A stretch of 64,000 nt of DNA from CAVVEQ01 sp963747315 (GTDB lineage: Bacteria > Chloroflexota > Anaerolineae > Anaerolineales > Anaerolineaceae). The DNA lies in contig CAVVEQ010000013.1 of the NCBI GenBank assembly GCA_963747315.1, forward strand, positions 868,001-932,000. Direction: 5' to 3'. This document shows positions 8,583 to 17,896 of the stretch, in pieces. The notes under the pieces are model-generated. The model was not told the origin of the DNA, searched no databases, and was given only the letters and a program-made list of their open reading frames with translations. How positions within the stretch are numbered: the first letter of the stretch is position 1; each line of letters begins with the position of its first letter. Made by a program: the position numbers and the translations under genes.

Positions 8583-9443
8583 ATGTCAAAACTAGCAATT
8601 GTGACTGATAGCACGGCATATATCCCGGAGAATATTCTCTCCGGATACCCCATTTCTGTGGCTCCCCTTCTCGTGATCTGGGATGATCAATCTCTCAAGG
8701 ATGGTGTTGAAATTATGCCTGCGGATTTTTATGCAAGGTTGAAACATTCAAAAACCATGCCTTCCACTTCCCAAGTTACACCGGTAACTTTTACGGAGAT
8801 TTACAAACGACTGCTTGACGAAGGCTGCGAGATTCTCAGTATTCACATTTCGTCCAAATTATCCGGCACCCTGGATTCTGCGATTCAAGCGAAAGAACAT
8901 TTTTCCGGATCCCGGATCGAGCTTTTCGATTCTCTGACTTCTGGTATGGCACTTGGATTCCAGGTACTGGCAGCCGCCCGTGCAGCGGCGCAAGGAGCAA
9001 ATGTTGAGGAATGCCTTCAGGTTCTCGAAAAAGCCCGTAAACAGAGCGGCCTCTACTTTGTCCCTGCCACCCTCGAATACCTGCACCGCGGCGGCCGTAT
9101 CGGCGGGGCTTCCGCATTCCTCGGATCTGTACTTGACCTAAAACCCATCCTGACCGTAACTGATGGCCGCATCGAAGCCGTTGAAAAGGTGCGTACCTTC
9201 TCCAAAGCTGTGGATCGCATGTTGGAGCTCTTCCAGAAACATGCCGAACAATACAGCCTTCCAGTTCGACTTGCCGCCCTCTATACGGATGATATTGAAA
9301 ACGCTCAAGTTCTTGCTGACCGTGCCAAGGCCAAATTCGGTGCGGATGGCGTATCCGAGCTGCTCCTTACCCCGGTCAGCCCAGTGATTGGCACTCACCT
9401 CGGCCCGGGTGCCTCAGGAATTTGTTTTCTGGCTGGTATGTAA
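8583..9443 (+). CDS. DegV family fatty-acid-binding protein
   Basis: DegV/FakB proteins bind fatty acids and, in Firmicutes, present them to the kinase FakA. Visible family motifs: IVTDSTAYIP at the N-terminus, the central TSQVTP segment, HISSKLSGT, DSLTSGMALG and LEYLHRGGRIG. The start is ATG 8583, supported by GGAGG 6 bases upstream; a TTG 12 bases earlier shares the frame but lacks its own ribosome site. No fakA is visible here. An intrinsic terminator follows. Confidence 0.92.
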   Translation: MSKLAIVTDSTAYIPENILSGYPISVAPLLVIWDDQSLKDGVEIMPADFYARLKHSKTMPSTSQVTPVTFTEIYKRLLDEGCEILSIHISSKLSGTLDSAIQAKEHFSGSRIELFDSLTSGMALGFQVLAAARAAAQGANVEECLQVLEKARKQSGLYFVPATLEYLHRGGRIGGASAFLGSVLDLKPILTVTDGRIEAVEKVRTFSKAVDRMLELFQKHAEQYSLPVRLAALYTDDIENAQVLADRAKAKFGADGVSELLLTPVSPVIGTHLGPGASGICFLAGM

Positions 9444-9468
9444 ATTCGCCCGACCAATCGGGATCAGA

Positions 9469-9499
9469 GCGGACCCACGCCGGGGTCCGCTTTCTTTTT
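9469..9499 (+). terminator. Intrinsic terminator after degV
   Basis: Stem GCGGACCC / GGGTCCGC (9469-9476, 9483-9490) with a 6-base loop and a T-rich tail TTTCTTTTT. It ends the degV transcript and separates it from the following promoter. Confidence 0.85.
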
Positions 9500-9513
9500 G
9501 GCAGCATCCGGTT

Positions 9514-9522
9514 TGGTAAAAT
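9514..9522 (+). promoter_or_regulatory. Extended -10 promoter for the DUF1015 gene
   Basis: TGGTAAAAT is an extended -10 motif 25 bases before ATG 9548 and directly after the degV terminator. No convincing -35 box is seen, which is common for extended -10 promoters. Confidence 0.4.
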
Positions 9523-9547
9523 AATGGCATCCTACCAGGAGAGCAAA

Positions 9548-10873
9548 ATGAGAAATTATCCGTCCGTCGGTATACAGGTTCCCGATATACTCCTTCCAAA
9601 ACCAGGTGTGAACCTGGAGAAATGGGCTGTGATCGCCTGCGACCAATTTTCATCCGAACCGGAGTACTGGGCGGAAGTAAAGGAAATCGTCTCGGGTTCT
9701 CCTTCCACCTTCGAAATGATCCTTCCCGAGGTGATGCTTGGAACGGGAGAAGAATCGTCCCGGATCCAATCCACCCAGCAAGCCATGAGGCAAAATCTTG
9801 AAGGGGGGATTTTTCAAAAGGTAGAAGGCTTGGTTCTGGTGGAGCGGGAAGTGATGGGCAGGACAAGGCGCGGGGTCATGCTCGCCCTCGACCTGGAGCA
9901 GTACGATTTCAACAAAGGCTCTCAAACGCTCATCCGCGCCACGGAGGGAACGATCCTGGATCGCCTGCCGCCGAGGATCCGCATCCGTGAAGGTGCACCT
10001 CTTGAGCTCCCCCATATCCTGGTCCTGATCGACGATTCCTCGAAATCGACCATCGAACCTCTCTTTGAACACACCAATGAATTTCCATGTCTCTACGATT
10101 TCGACCTGATGCTCGGAAGCGGGCATCTCAGCGGCTATCATGTGAACCGGATCGATTTGGAAGAGAAGTTCATCCACGATCTGGAGCGGTTGGTTGAGCC
10201 TGCTGCCTACCAAAATCGTTACGGCCTGCCTGGCGGAGAATCGGTGCTTCTATTTGCCATGGGCGATGGCAATCATTCCTTCGCCACCGCCAAGGCGATC
10301 TGGGAAAAGATGAAGGGGTCGGTGCCTTCTGACCATCCCGCACGTTACGCACTGGTGGAGGTAGAAAACGTACACGATGCGGGCTTGGAATTTGAACCCA
10401 TTCACCGGGTTCTATTCAATGGAAAAAACGATCTCAATCAAGGTTTGAGAGCGAAATTTGGGATAGATGTCACTTTCGAATCCCGGGAGAACCCGGAATC
10501 TATCCAGGAGGAGATCCTTTCCTGTCCAACCGGAATCCAGAAGATCGGCTGCGTGGATTCTTCCGGTTGGAGGATCATCACCTTTCGAAACCCAAAATCC
10601 AACCTGGCGGTGGGTACCCTGCAGGGGTTCCTGGATGAATGGCAACTCGACGGTGGGTTTGAGAAAATCGATTATGTTCACGGCTGGGAAGCAGTCATCC
10701 GCCTCGGACAAACTCCCGGCAATGTCGGCTTTTTCCTGCCCGCCATGCGGAAGACCGATCTCTTCAAAACTGTCATTCTGGATGGTGCTTTGCCGCGAAA
10801 AACCTTCTCGATGGGAGAAGCGAAAGAAAAACGTTTCTATATGGAATGCCGGAAAATCGTTACTGAAAAATGA
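9548..10873 (+). CDS. DUF1015 family protein
   Basis: Cytoplasmic protein of the DUF1015 family, function unproven. Family features: WAVIACDQFSSEPEYW near the N-terminus, the central MGDGNHSFATAKA motif and LEFEPIHRVLF. ATG 9548 is chosen because AGGAG lies 7 bases upstream; an in-frame ATG at 9524 has no such site. The stop overlaps the next start as ATGA, so it is coupled to the downstream M23 lipoprotein gene. Length 441 residues is normal. Confidence 0.9.
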   Translation: MRNYPSVGIQVPDILLPKPGVNLEKWAVIACDQFSSEPEYWAEVKEIVSGSPSTFEMILPEVMLGTGEESSRIQSTQQAMRQNLEGGIFQKVEGLVLVEREVMGRTRRGVMLALDLEQYDFNKGSQTLIRATEGTILDRLPPRIRIREGAPLELPHILVLIDDSSKSTIEPLFEHTNEFPCLYDFDLMLGSGHLSGYHVNRIDLEEKFIHDLERLVEPAAYQNRYGLPGGESVLLFAMGDGNHSFATAKAIWEKMKGSVPSDHPARYALVEVENVHDAGLEFEPIHRVLFNGKNDLNQGLRAKFGIDVTFESRENPESIQEEILSCPTGIQKIGCVDSSGWRIITFRNPKSNLAVGTLQGFLDEWQLDGGFEKIDYVHGWEAVIRLGQTPGNVGFFLPAMRKTDLFKTVILDGALPRKTFSMGEAKEKRFYMECRKIVTEK

Positions 10874-11700
10874 AACATCTCACAATATTGATTATTGCTG
10901 CACTATTCCTGGCGGGATGTGGTTCCTTTCAGCCAAGTCCCACCGCAACCGCCACGCCAGTTCCCACAAACACACCCACACAAACCCCCACGGCTACAGT
11001 CACTCCCCTGCCAACATTCACGCCCACACCTGTATTTGCCCTCTGCTCTCCCATCGAGGGATTTCAACTCTCCGACCTGCAGAAATTCATCACCCAACCC
11101 TTCATCCCCCCAACCCCGAGGCTGGATAATGGGCATCACGGATTGGATATCGCCTTCTTTTCCGAAGGCAGCCGGCCACAGATCCTCGGGCTTCCCATTC
11201 AAACCATCCTGCCGGGCAGGGTAGCCGCGGTGCTTAACAACAATGGCCCTTACGGGAATATGATCATGATTGAAACACCGCTTGAGAATATCCCGCTCAT
11301 CTTCCAGGAGGCGATCCCCTTCCCCACAACCGCACCAACGGTCACCAGCGATGAGCGCTTGCTTTGCCCTCCCGAAGGCGAACTACCCACCTACAGCGCC
11401 TCCGGCAAGCGCTCCCTTTATATTCTCTACTCCCATCTTATGGAACCACCTACACTTAAAGTAGGCGATACCGTGAACGAGTGCCAGATTCTCGGTAAAG
11501 TGGGGAATACCGGCTGGTCCTCCAACCCGCACCTGCATATCGAAACCCGGGTTGGCCCGGCGGACGCGGTTTTCGGGGAGATTGTTCACAGGGTTCCAGC
11601 CACCTTGGAACAGGCGCACAATTACTGTGTCTGGCGGATAAGCAACCTTTTTGAGCTGATGGACCCTGCCAGGATGCTGTTCAACGCCTCCCCGAACTGA
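10870..11700 (+). CDS. M23 family peptidase lipoprotein
   Basis: Predicted cell-wall hydrolase on the outer face of the membrane. A lipoprotein signal (LFLAGC) is followed by a Thr/Pro-rich linker of about 35 residues and an M23/LytM domain with zinc ligands in HHGLDIAFF and PHLHIETR and a YSHL segment. About 55 residues including LLCPPEGELP are inserted between the two halves of the zinc site, longer than usual. Starts inside the stop of the DUF1015 gene. Confidence 0.85.
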   Translation: MKHLTILIIAALFLAGCGSFQPSPTATATPVPTNTPTQTPTATVTPLPTFTPTPVFALCSPIEGFQLSDLQKFITQPFIPPTPRLDNGHHGLDIAFFSEGSRPQILGLPIQTILPGRVAAVLNNNGPYGNMIMIETPLENIPLIFQEAIPFPTTAPTVTSDERLLCPPEGELPTYSASGKRSLYILYSHLMEPPTLKVGDTVNECQILGKVGNTGWSSNPHLHIETRVGPADAVFGEIVHRVPATLEQAHNYCVWRISNLFELMDPARMLFNASPN

Positions 11701-11799
11701 CCAATAGGTCTCCTAACCGCGTGCAAGGATGCGCAAAATTAGGAATTATTAATCCCGGTTGGTGGGCTTGATTCTTGCACGGTTATTTCTGATTAAGCC

Positions 11800-13668
11800 A
11801 TGAATCTGCAAAAATGGGTCACACAACAGAATCTCGGGATCGCCCTGATCGTTTTAATCGGGGTGAATGCGATACTGGCTGCTTACCTGGTTGTTAAAGC
11901 GACCAGGTCACCAGCTTCTGCACCGGCAGCAGCGACGGAGCCAGCACCGGATGTAGATGAAAACAACATCAAACCCCTCTCTGCGGCTGCGGAAACGGTC
12001 ACACCGGTTCCGATCTCAGCGCAAGGATTGGCCCAGGTAGGCGCGGTAGTTTTATCCATGAGCGATGGGGGAAATTATCACCTATTCGCCTACCACCCTC
12101 AGTTTCTCCCATTCACCCGGCTTACGAATGGGACCTGGGATGATATCGATCCTGTGATCAGCCCGGACGGCAGGCAGTTGGCATTCATCTCCCGGGCGAG
12201 TGGCTATTGGGATATTCACCTGCTCGACCTCGCAACTGGACAGATATCCCAGGTAACCGAATCACCGGAATTCGAAGGCTCGCCCACCTGGTCCTCTGAT
12301 GGGCAGTGGTTGGCTTATGAGAGCTCTCAGAATGGTAATCTGGAAATATTCCTGCTTTCTCTGGCTGATCCAGAACAGATCCCGATTCAACTCACCCAGG
12401 GAGAGGGGATGAATTATTCCCCATCCTGGTCACCAGGAGGACGGGAGATTGCATTTATCTCCACCCGTACCGGGGAACCGGAGGTCTGGTTGGCAGAGCT
12501 GGACCAGGTTGAGGACCGTTATTCTAATTTGAGTCAAAATTCCGAATCCGATGAAAGTCACCCGGTCTGGTCCCCGGATGGCAGCAAGGTTGCCTGGACT
12601 TCCAACGACGGGAACCAGGATGTGATCGTTGTATGGGATTCACTCGACCGTGAGTCGTCCCCGCGAGAGCACGTGCCCGGGAGTTGGCCGGCATGGGATC
12701 CAACCGGCCAATCTATCGTCACCACTGTATCCAGTCCAAACAATACCGATCTTGCGATATTCAGCATTCGCGATAACCGTCTTGTTTCGCCGCAAGCCAA
12801 CCTGCCCGGTTCGATCGCCGGGATCACCTGGATCCCGGGTTCCCAGGCGGTTAATCTCCCCCGCTATATGACAGCAGCCAATATGGCACCCACCCCGGTT
12901 CTGTTCATCCAAAAACCAACACAGACCCCCGGTCCAGGTGGCAGAAAAGGGGTCCTGCCGCTCAAGGACGTGAACGCACCTTACGCATTTCTTCAGGACC
13001 TTGCTATTGATAGCTATGACGGCCTGCGCGGAATCACTGGATCGAAAATCGGTTGGGATTTTCTAGCCCAACTGGAAAATGCGTACCTTCCATTAACCGA
13101 GCCGCCAGAACCTGGAGGGGCTGAAAACTGGCTTTTTACCGGTCGGGGAATTGCGGTCAATACACTACCGATCCAGGCAGGCTGGATGACGATCGCCCGG
13201 GAGGACTTCAATGGATTACCCTATTGGAGGGTTTATCTGAAAGCGTTAAAGCAGGACGGCACCCAGGGTGTTCCCATCACGCAGATGGTTTGGGATTTCA
13301 CCCCGCGGTTTCAGGGCGATCCGATCGCATATGAAATGGGCGGCAAGGAAATGGATCCTCCCCCGGGCTGGTGGGTGGATTTCACTGATCTATCCCGCCG
13401 TTTCGGGTGGGATCGGTTACCCGGAATGTCAAACTGGCGGACCTATTACCGGGGAACACGCTTCAACCAATTCGTTTACGCTGGGTTGGAGGATTGGCAG
13501 GCAGCCATGGAAGAGCTATACCCTCCGGAAGCCATCGCAACTTTTACACCCATTCCTACCATCACCCAAACCCCGACCCGAACCCCGTGGAAAGCACCAA
13601 CGCGGACGCCCACGCGCACCCGCACCCCTACCCGGACACCCACACCATCCCCTACTTTGAATAAATAA
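11800..13668 (+). CDS. TolB-like beta-propeller membrane-anchored protein
   Basis: One N-terminal membrane anchor (LGIALIVLIGVNAILAAYLV), then at least four PD40/WD40-like blades (PVISPDGRQLAFIS, PTWSSDGQWLAYES, PSWSPGGREIAFIS, PVWSPDGSKVAWTS), then an unassigned domain, and a C-terminal Thr/Pro/Arg tail of about 40 residues. The propeller would face outside and bind proteins or ligand. It sits between two M23 peptidase genes, one base ahead of the second, suggesting a joint role in the envelope. Exact function not recognised. Confidence 0.82.
   Translation: MNLQKWVTQQNLGIALIVLIGVNAILAAYLVVKATRSPASAPAAATEPAPDVDENNIKPLSAAAETVTPVPISAQGLAQVGAVVLSMSDGGNYHLFAYHPQFLPFTRLTNGTWDDIDPVISPDGRQLAFISRASGYWDIHLLDLATGQISQVTESPEFEGSPTWSSDGQWLAYESSQNGNLEIFLLSLADPEQIPIQLTQGEGMNYSPSWSPGGREIAFISTRTGEPEVWLAELDQVEDRYSNLSQNSESDESHPVWSPDGSKVAWTSNDGNQDVIVVWDSLDRESSPREHVPGSWPAWDPTGQSIVTTVSSPNNTDLAIFSIRDNRLVSPQANLPGSIAGITWIPGSQAVNLPRYMTAANMAPTPVLFIQKPTQTPGPGGRKGVLPLKDVNAPYAFLQDLAIDSYDGLRGITGSKIGWDFLAQLENAYLPLTEPPEPGGAENWLFTGRGIAVNTLPIQAGWMTIAREDFNGLPYWRVYLKALKQDGTQGVPITQMVWDFTPRFQGDPIAYEMGGKEMDPPPGWWVDFTDLSRRFGWDRLPGMSNWRTYYRGTRFNQFVYAGLEDWQAAMEELYPPEAIATFTPIPTITQTPTRTPWKAPTRTPTRTRTPTRTPTPSPTLNK
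13545..13662 (+). repeat. Low-complexity Thr/Pro/Arg-coding repeats
   Basis: CA/CC-rich short repeats (acccg, cgcacc units) encoding the PTRTPTRT-like tail of the beta-propeller protein. Similar stretches recur in other exported proteins of this window. Confidence 0.7.
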
Positions 13669-13669
13669 G

Positions 13670-14791
13670 ATGGCGTCGCGAATTTCTTCACTAGTCCTGG
13701 TCATTCTCACGGTTTCCCTGCTAACCGGCTGCGCGATCAATTCTTCCCGATCCCAGGCGGGGAATATGCCTGCAGAACAAAACACCCAACCAACAATCGC
13801 TCCGGTTTCGTCAGCAACGGCACGTGTTTTACCTACACTGATCCCGACCAGATCCGGAGCCGCGGTTGAATCACAAAGCGATAAACCATTAGTGATCGAG
13901 TTTCCTACCCCAGCCCAGGCACCCGTGACTGACTGGCGTTCACCTCTCTATCAGATCCCCTGGGCTCTTGGCCCGCTGGATCACTTTTACTTCACCCGCC
14001 CGATCCAGGCAGACCAGGTCAACTGGCCTCTACCTGATTATCGCTATGGGTATGAATTTTCCGAGAACGGTCAAGTGCACACCGGTGTGGATATCGATGC
14101 TCCCTACGGAACACCAGTTCGGGCGGCTGCTTCCGGTACGGTCACATTCGCCGGTTACGGCTTGATGAGTTCGTCAACCAATAAAAAAGATCCATACGGC
14201 CTGGCTGTCACCATCCGCCACGATTTTGGTTGGGGTGGACGGAGGTTGACCTCCGTGTATGCCCACATGTCCGAGGTCGCCGTTCGGCAGGGCATGTACG
14301 TCAACCAGGGAGATGTGGTTGGTTATATTGGCCAAACCGGGAATACGACCGGTCCTCACCTTCATTTTGAGATCCGCCTGGAAAAAACGGACTTCTTCGC
14401 ATCCCGAAATCCGGAGACCTGGCTTGTCCCGCCGGAAGGCAACGGAGTGCTGATTGCCCGAATCATGAACTCGAACGGCTCCCTCATCGATAAACAGATC
14501 ATGGCAGTCACCAACCGCAAAGGCCACACCTGGGAGGTTTATACCTATGCTTCCCAGGGGGTGAATTCTGATGATAATTACCGGGAAAACCTCGTCCTTA
14601 GCGATCTGCCAGCCGGGGATTACCGCATCTACATCAAATACCAGGATGAACCTTATAACTTTTGGTTCACCATTCATCCTGGGGCTGTATCCTACCTGAC
14701 CTTCCGCGGAACGCTGGGATTCAAGGTGGAAAGTCCTCCCACACCAGATCCATCGGATTGGCTGGTTACACCCTCCCCGGATAACCCTTGA
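13670..14791 (+). CDS. M23 family peptidase lipoprotein
   Basis: Lipoprotein signal (VSLLTGC) and a Thr/Pro/Ser linker, followed by a canonical M23 domain: HTGVDIDAPYGTPVRA, VYAHMSEVAV, GQTGNTTGPHLHFEIR. The zinc ligands (H, D, HxH) are all present, so peptidoglycan endopeptidase activity is likely. The C-terminal about 110 residues form an extra beta-rich domain of unknown role. The start lies one base after the preceding stop, indicating one operon. Confidence 0.88.
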   Translation: MASRISSLVLVILTVSLLTGCAINSSRSQAGNMPAEQNTQPTIAPVSSATARVLPTLIPTRSGAAVESQSDKPLVIEFPTPAQAPVTDWRSPLYQIPWALGPLDHFYFTRPIQADQVNWPLPDYRYGYEFSENGQVHTGVDIDAPYGTPVRAAASGTVTFAGYGLMSSSTNKKDPYGLAVTIRHDFGWGGRRLTSVYAHMSEVAVRQGMYVNQGDVVGYIGQTGNTTGPHLHFEIRLEKTDFFASRNPETWLVPPEGNGVLIARIMNSNGSLIDKQIMAVTNRKGHTWEVYTYASQGVNSDDNYRENLVLSDLPAGDYRIYIKYQDEPYNFWFTIHPGAVSYLTFRGTLGFKVESPPTPDPSDWLVTPSPDNP

Positions 14792-14861
14792 CAGTTCCTT
14801 CTTCCTCCATGAAAATCAAAAGTCGGATTTTTATTGAAAGTTATTGGAGGAAGAAAAAAAC

Positions 14862-15572
14862 ATGTTCAACAATAAAATCAAACTTGCGGGCATCCTGCTC
14901 GCCCTTTCAGGATTGATCCTATCTGCCTGCGGTTCAGGCACACCGCCTACACCCACCCCGGATCCAAACCTGATCATCACCCAGGTGGCACAAACCATCG
15001 AAGCCAACCTTGCGCTCACTGCTTCAGCCCAACCGACTGCCACCTTTACCCCGGAACCCACGCAGACACCCACGCTTACGACGACCCCAGCGATTACCAC
15101 TCTCCCGGCTGGAACACAGGGAATTCCTACGGTAGGGCTGCCCACAATCCCCGGTGGTGGAGTAGGAATAAGCCCGGATTCAATGACCTTTTCTGCCGAT
15201 GTGACCATTCCGGATAACACCCAGCTATCTCCATCATCGGAGTTCACAAAAACCTGGCGCATGAAGAATACCGGTACGACCGCCTGGAACTCAAATTACC
15301 AATTGGTCTATTGGGATGGTGTCCCCTTAACAGAAATCGAAAAAGTACTGCCGGTCAAACAGGTTAAGCTCAGCGGGGAAGTCAAGCCGGGTGCTGAGGG
15401 GGAGGTCAGTGTAAAAATGGTTGCACCTTCCAAAAACGGGACATACAAGATCTGGTGGCGCCTGCTTAATCCGCAAGGCAGCGCTTTTGGTGATTCTCTA
15501 TATGTGTTGATCGTCGTCAATGATGGAACCATCACCCTGGTACCTTCGATCACCCCCACTCCCACACCTTAA
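14862..15572 (+). CDS. NBR1-Ig-like domain lipoprotein
   Basis: Lipoprotein signal (LSGLILSAC) and a Thr/Pro-rich linker, then a domain of about 115 residues resembling the NBR1 Ig-like fold: FTKTWRMKNTGTTAWNSNY, VKPGAEGEVSVKM, GTYKIWWRLLNPQGSAFGD. Such domains occur in many Chloroflexota surface proteins and probably mediate protein binding. ATG 14862 is preceded by GGAGG at 11 bases; the frame also extends to a TTG at 14844. The gene lies 5 bases before queG. Confidence 0.8.
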   Translation: MFNNKIKLAGILLALSGLILSACGSGTPPTPTPDPNLIITQVAQTIEANLALTASAQPTATFTPEPTQTPTLTTTPAITTLPAGTQGIPTVGLPTIPGGGVGISPDSMTFSADVTIPDNTQLSPSSEFTKTWRMKNTGTTAWNSNYQLVYWDGVPLTEIEKVLPVKQVKLSGEVKPGAEGEVSVKMVAPSKNGTYKIWWRLLNPQGSAFGDSLYVLIVVNDGTITLVPSITPTPTP

Positions 15573-15577
15573 GGACA

Positions 15578-16613
15578 ATGGATAAGGACGAACTGAAACT
15601 CGCATTGAAAACCGAGGCAGCTAGCCTCGGTTTTTCGCTCTTCGGCGTGACCACCCCGGATCCCCCGACCAATTTTGATATTTTTCATGATTGGCTTCAG
15701 CGCGGATTCCACGCCGGGATGACCTACCTTCAGAGGAAGGATACCCTTCAGAAGCGGTCGAATCCCCGCTTATTGTTGCCTGATTGCCAATCTGTGATCT
15801 GTCTTGGATACCCGTATCCGTTGGTACGGTCTGACCCGGACCATGTTATTCAATATTGCTTCTTATACACATTTGGAGGATTACCATAACTTATTCTCCC
15901 GGCTGCTCGCCAAATTACAGGAAATGATTGCTGAGTGCTCTGGTGGCAGTGAACAATGCAAGGTTTTTACAGACAGCGCGCCTATCCTGGAAAGAGAACT
16001 AGCCAGCCGCGCCGGCCTTGGCTGGATCGGTAAAAATTCCTGCCTGATCCACCCAAACCAAGGTTCCTCTTTTTTGCTTGCTGAGATTTTCACCTCACTT
16101 GAATTGGGGCTAGATGGACCTTTCACGGAAGATCGTTGTGGAACCTGTACACGCTGCATTGAAGCCTGCCCGGCTGATTGTATTCTCCCCGGAAGGGTGA
16201 TCGATGCTAACCGATGCATTTCCTACCAGACAATCGAAAACAAAGGTAAAGTACCTGAGGATTTTCGCGAGGTGATCGGAAACCGGATTTTTGGATGTGA
16301 TATCTGTCAGGAAGTTTGCCCGTGGAATTCCAGCATTTTGGAAACCAAATCCTGCTCTGGGATTCGTTTGCCTGCGAATGATTCTCATCTGCTCATCGCT
16401 CTCCTGGGAATGGATGACTCGTATTTCAGGCACCGTTTTGAAGGAAGCCCTTTTCTTCGCACCGGTAGGATGGGCTTGATCCGGAATATTCTGATTGGTA
16501 TCGGAAATTCAACCGATCGATCGTATCTCCCACTTCTGAAAGATAAAGTAACATGCTTTGAAGATCCGATCATTCAAGAATATACCGAATGGGCCATAGA
16601 GAAACTCGGGTGA
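15578..16613 (+). CDS. queG: Epoxyqueuosine reductase, interrupted by a +1 frame change
   Basis: Cobalamin- and iron-sulfur-dependent enzyme of the last step of queuosine synthesis in tRNA. The first frame (15578-15889) gives the N-terminus (TEAASLGFSLFGV, HAGMTYLQR); the second covers the rest from about 15855: ASYTHLEDYH, FTDSAPILERE, GWIGKNSCLI, and two 4Fe-4S motifs CGTCTRCIEACP and CDICQEVCPWN. The join lies between about 15842 and 15860 and requires one extra base in the sequence. Combined length of about 345 residues is normal, so the gene is probably intact in the organism. Confidence 0.88.
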
Positions 16614-16638
16614 TTAACACCACCCCACATATTAATTG

Positions 16639-16668
16639 ACCAACCTCCCGGGTAGGGAGGTTGGTGTA
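16639..16668. terminator. Hairpin between convergent queG and LysM genes
   Basis: ACCAACCTCCC / GGGAGGTTGGT (16639-16649, 16655-16665) with a 5-base loop, lying between convergent stops. T-runs on both sides are short, so termination strength is uncertain, but the position fits a bidirectional terminator. Confidence 0.5.
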
Positions 16669-16671
16669 ATT

Positions 16672-17394
16672 TCAGGGTGTCGAAGTCGCCGTTGGTGGCT
16701 GTGTACCCATCGGTGTGCTCGTGGCACCACGAGTGGGAGTTGGTGTGACAATGTTCACCGCTACAGTGATGACATCTCCCACCAGGATGCGGTCCGGATC
16801 CTTCAATTTCACAGCGTTTAACCGGATGATATCTTCGCGCGTTGAATTGAATTTGGATGCGATGATCGCCAGCGTATCTCCGGATTGAATGGTGTATTGG
16901 ATCCGGGTTCCACGGGGAAGATCGGAAGGTACCGGGGTGGGAGTTGGCAGGGATTGCCCTGGGGCGGGGATGAGGATCTTGGCCCCAGGTTGCAGAGGGC
17001 AGGTTCCGGCAGGGAAGTTATTGATCGCAATGATAGTGACCACATCCGTATTGAACCTGCTTGCCAGGTCCCAGCAAGTATCACCGGATTTGATCTCGTA
17101 CTCGAAGGGACCTGAGGGGGTGGTGGTGGCTGTCGGCATCGGGGTTTCAGTTGGCAGCGGCGTGTTGCTCGGTGTTGGACTGGGAACTGTCGCTGTCACT
17201 GTCGGGGTTGCTGTGGAAGTCGGAGTTTTTGTTGCGAAAAGTGAAGGAGCATTCGGACCAGCGAACCATGTGATCAGGATGATGATCCCCGACACAACCA
17301 GAACAACTGCCAAACCGCCAATCAGGAAGGGCAGCATTCTCTGCCTTTTATTGAAACTATCCATTACGGATTGAGGAGACGGTTCGTTACTCAT
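16672..17394 (-). CDS. Membrane-anchored double-LysM protein
   Basis: Residues about 22-44 form a membrane anchor (LPFLIGGLAVVLVVSGIIIL), followed by a Thr/Pro linker and two LysM domains (YEIKSGDTCWDLASRFNTD and YTIQSGDTLAIIASKFNST), ending in another Thr/Pro-rich tail. LysM domains bind N-acetylglucosamine in peptidoglycan. No catalytic domain is present. Transcribed away from the STAS/anti-sigma pair. Confidence 0.85.
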   Translation of the reverse strand: MSNEPSPQSVMDSFNKRQRMLPFLIGGLAVVLVVSGIIILITWFAGPNAPSLFATKTPTSTATPTVTATVPSPTPSNTPLPTETPMPTATTTPSGPFEYEIKSGDTCWDLASRFNTDVVTIIAINNFPAGTCPLQPGAKILIPAPGQSLPTPTPVPSDLPRGTRIQYTIQSGDTLAIIASKFNSTREDIIRLNAVKLKDPDRILVGDVITVAVNIVTPTPTRGATSTPMGTQPPTATSTP

Positions 17395-17513
17395 AAGCTT
17401 CCTTTTCTTCCCGGAGAATTACGCCGGGTATATTTTTTTATTCTACCTGAAAAGTCAAGGTTGTATCTACTCAGTCGAATTTTCACCGAATAAATTAATC
17501 ATCTTTACCAAAG

Positions 17514-17522
17514 TGATATAAT
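17514..17522 (+). promoter_or_regulatory. Extended -10 promoter for the STAS gene
   Basis: TGATATAAT, a perfect TATAAT with an upstream TG, 34 bases before ATG 17556, which is itself preceded by GAGGAGG. The -35 region is weak (TTAATC). Confidence 0.6.
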
Positions 17523-17555
17523 CTTTTCACATTTTAACCTGCGCGAGGAGGTATT

Positions 17556-17891
17556 ATGGAAGTTCTCATTACCCATTATAAACGCTGCGATGTCCTGACC
17601 ATTATTGGTCGGGTGGATAGCAATACTGCTCCCCAGTTCCAGGAAGAAGCACGAAAAATCACCGATGCCGGCAAATATAAACTTGTTTTTGATTTAAGCA
17701 AGGTGGAATTCTTATCCTCCGCCGGTCTTAGAGTGTTGCTCGTTACACAAAAAGAATGCAAGCGTTATAACCGCGGTGAAGTTCTGCTCGCTGAAGTCCC
17801 GCCAAAAATCTATTCCTCGCTTGAACTGGCCGGTTTTACCGCCTTTTTCCAGATTCACAAATCGGTCGTAGATGCGGTTGCAGCTTTCTAA
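17556..17891 (+). CDS. STAS-domain anti-sigma factor antagonist
   Basis: A 111-residue single STAS domain. The segment LVFDLSKVEFLSSAGLRVLL contains the serine that is phosphorylated in SpoIIAA/RsbV-type antagonists (FLSSAGL). It would bind the anti-sigma kinase encoded 5 bases downstream and release a sigma factor in a partner-switching circuit. No sigma factor gene is visible nearby. Confidence 0.92.
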   Translation: MEVLITHYKRCDVLTIIGRVDSNTAPQFQEEARKITDAGKYKLVFDLSKVEFLSSAGLRVLLVTQKECKRYNRGEVLLAEVPPKIYSSLELAGFTAFFQIHKSVVDAVAAF

Positions 17892-17896
17892 AGATC

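Noticed and set aside
11720..11780. Inverted repeat GTGCAAG / CTTGCAC before the beta-propeller gene
   Set aside because: Arms of only 7 bases are 47 bases apart; chance is a sufficient explanation.
13476..13691. Minus-strand open frame rich in Val/Gly/Arg
   Set aside because: It is the complement of the Thr/Pro/Arg repeat tail of the beta-propeller gene.
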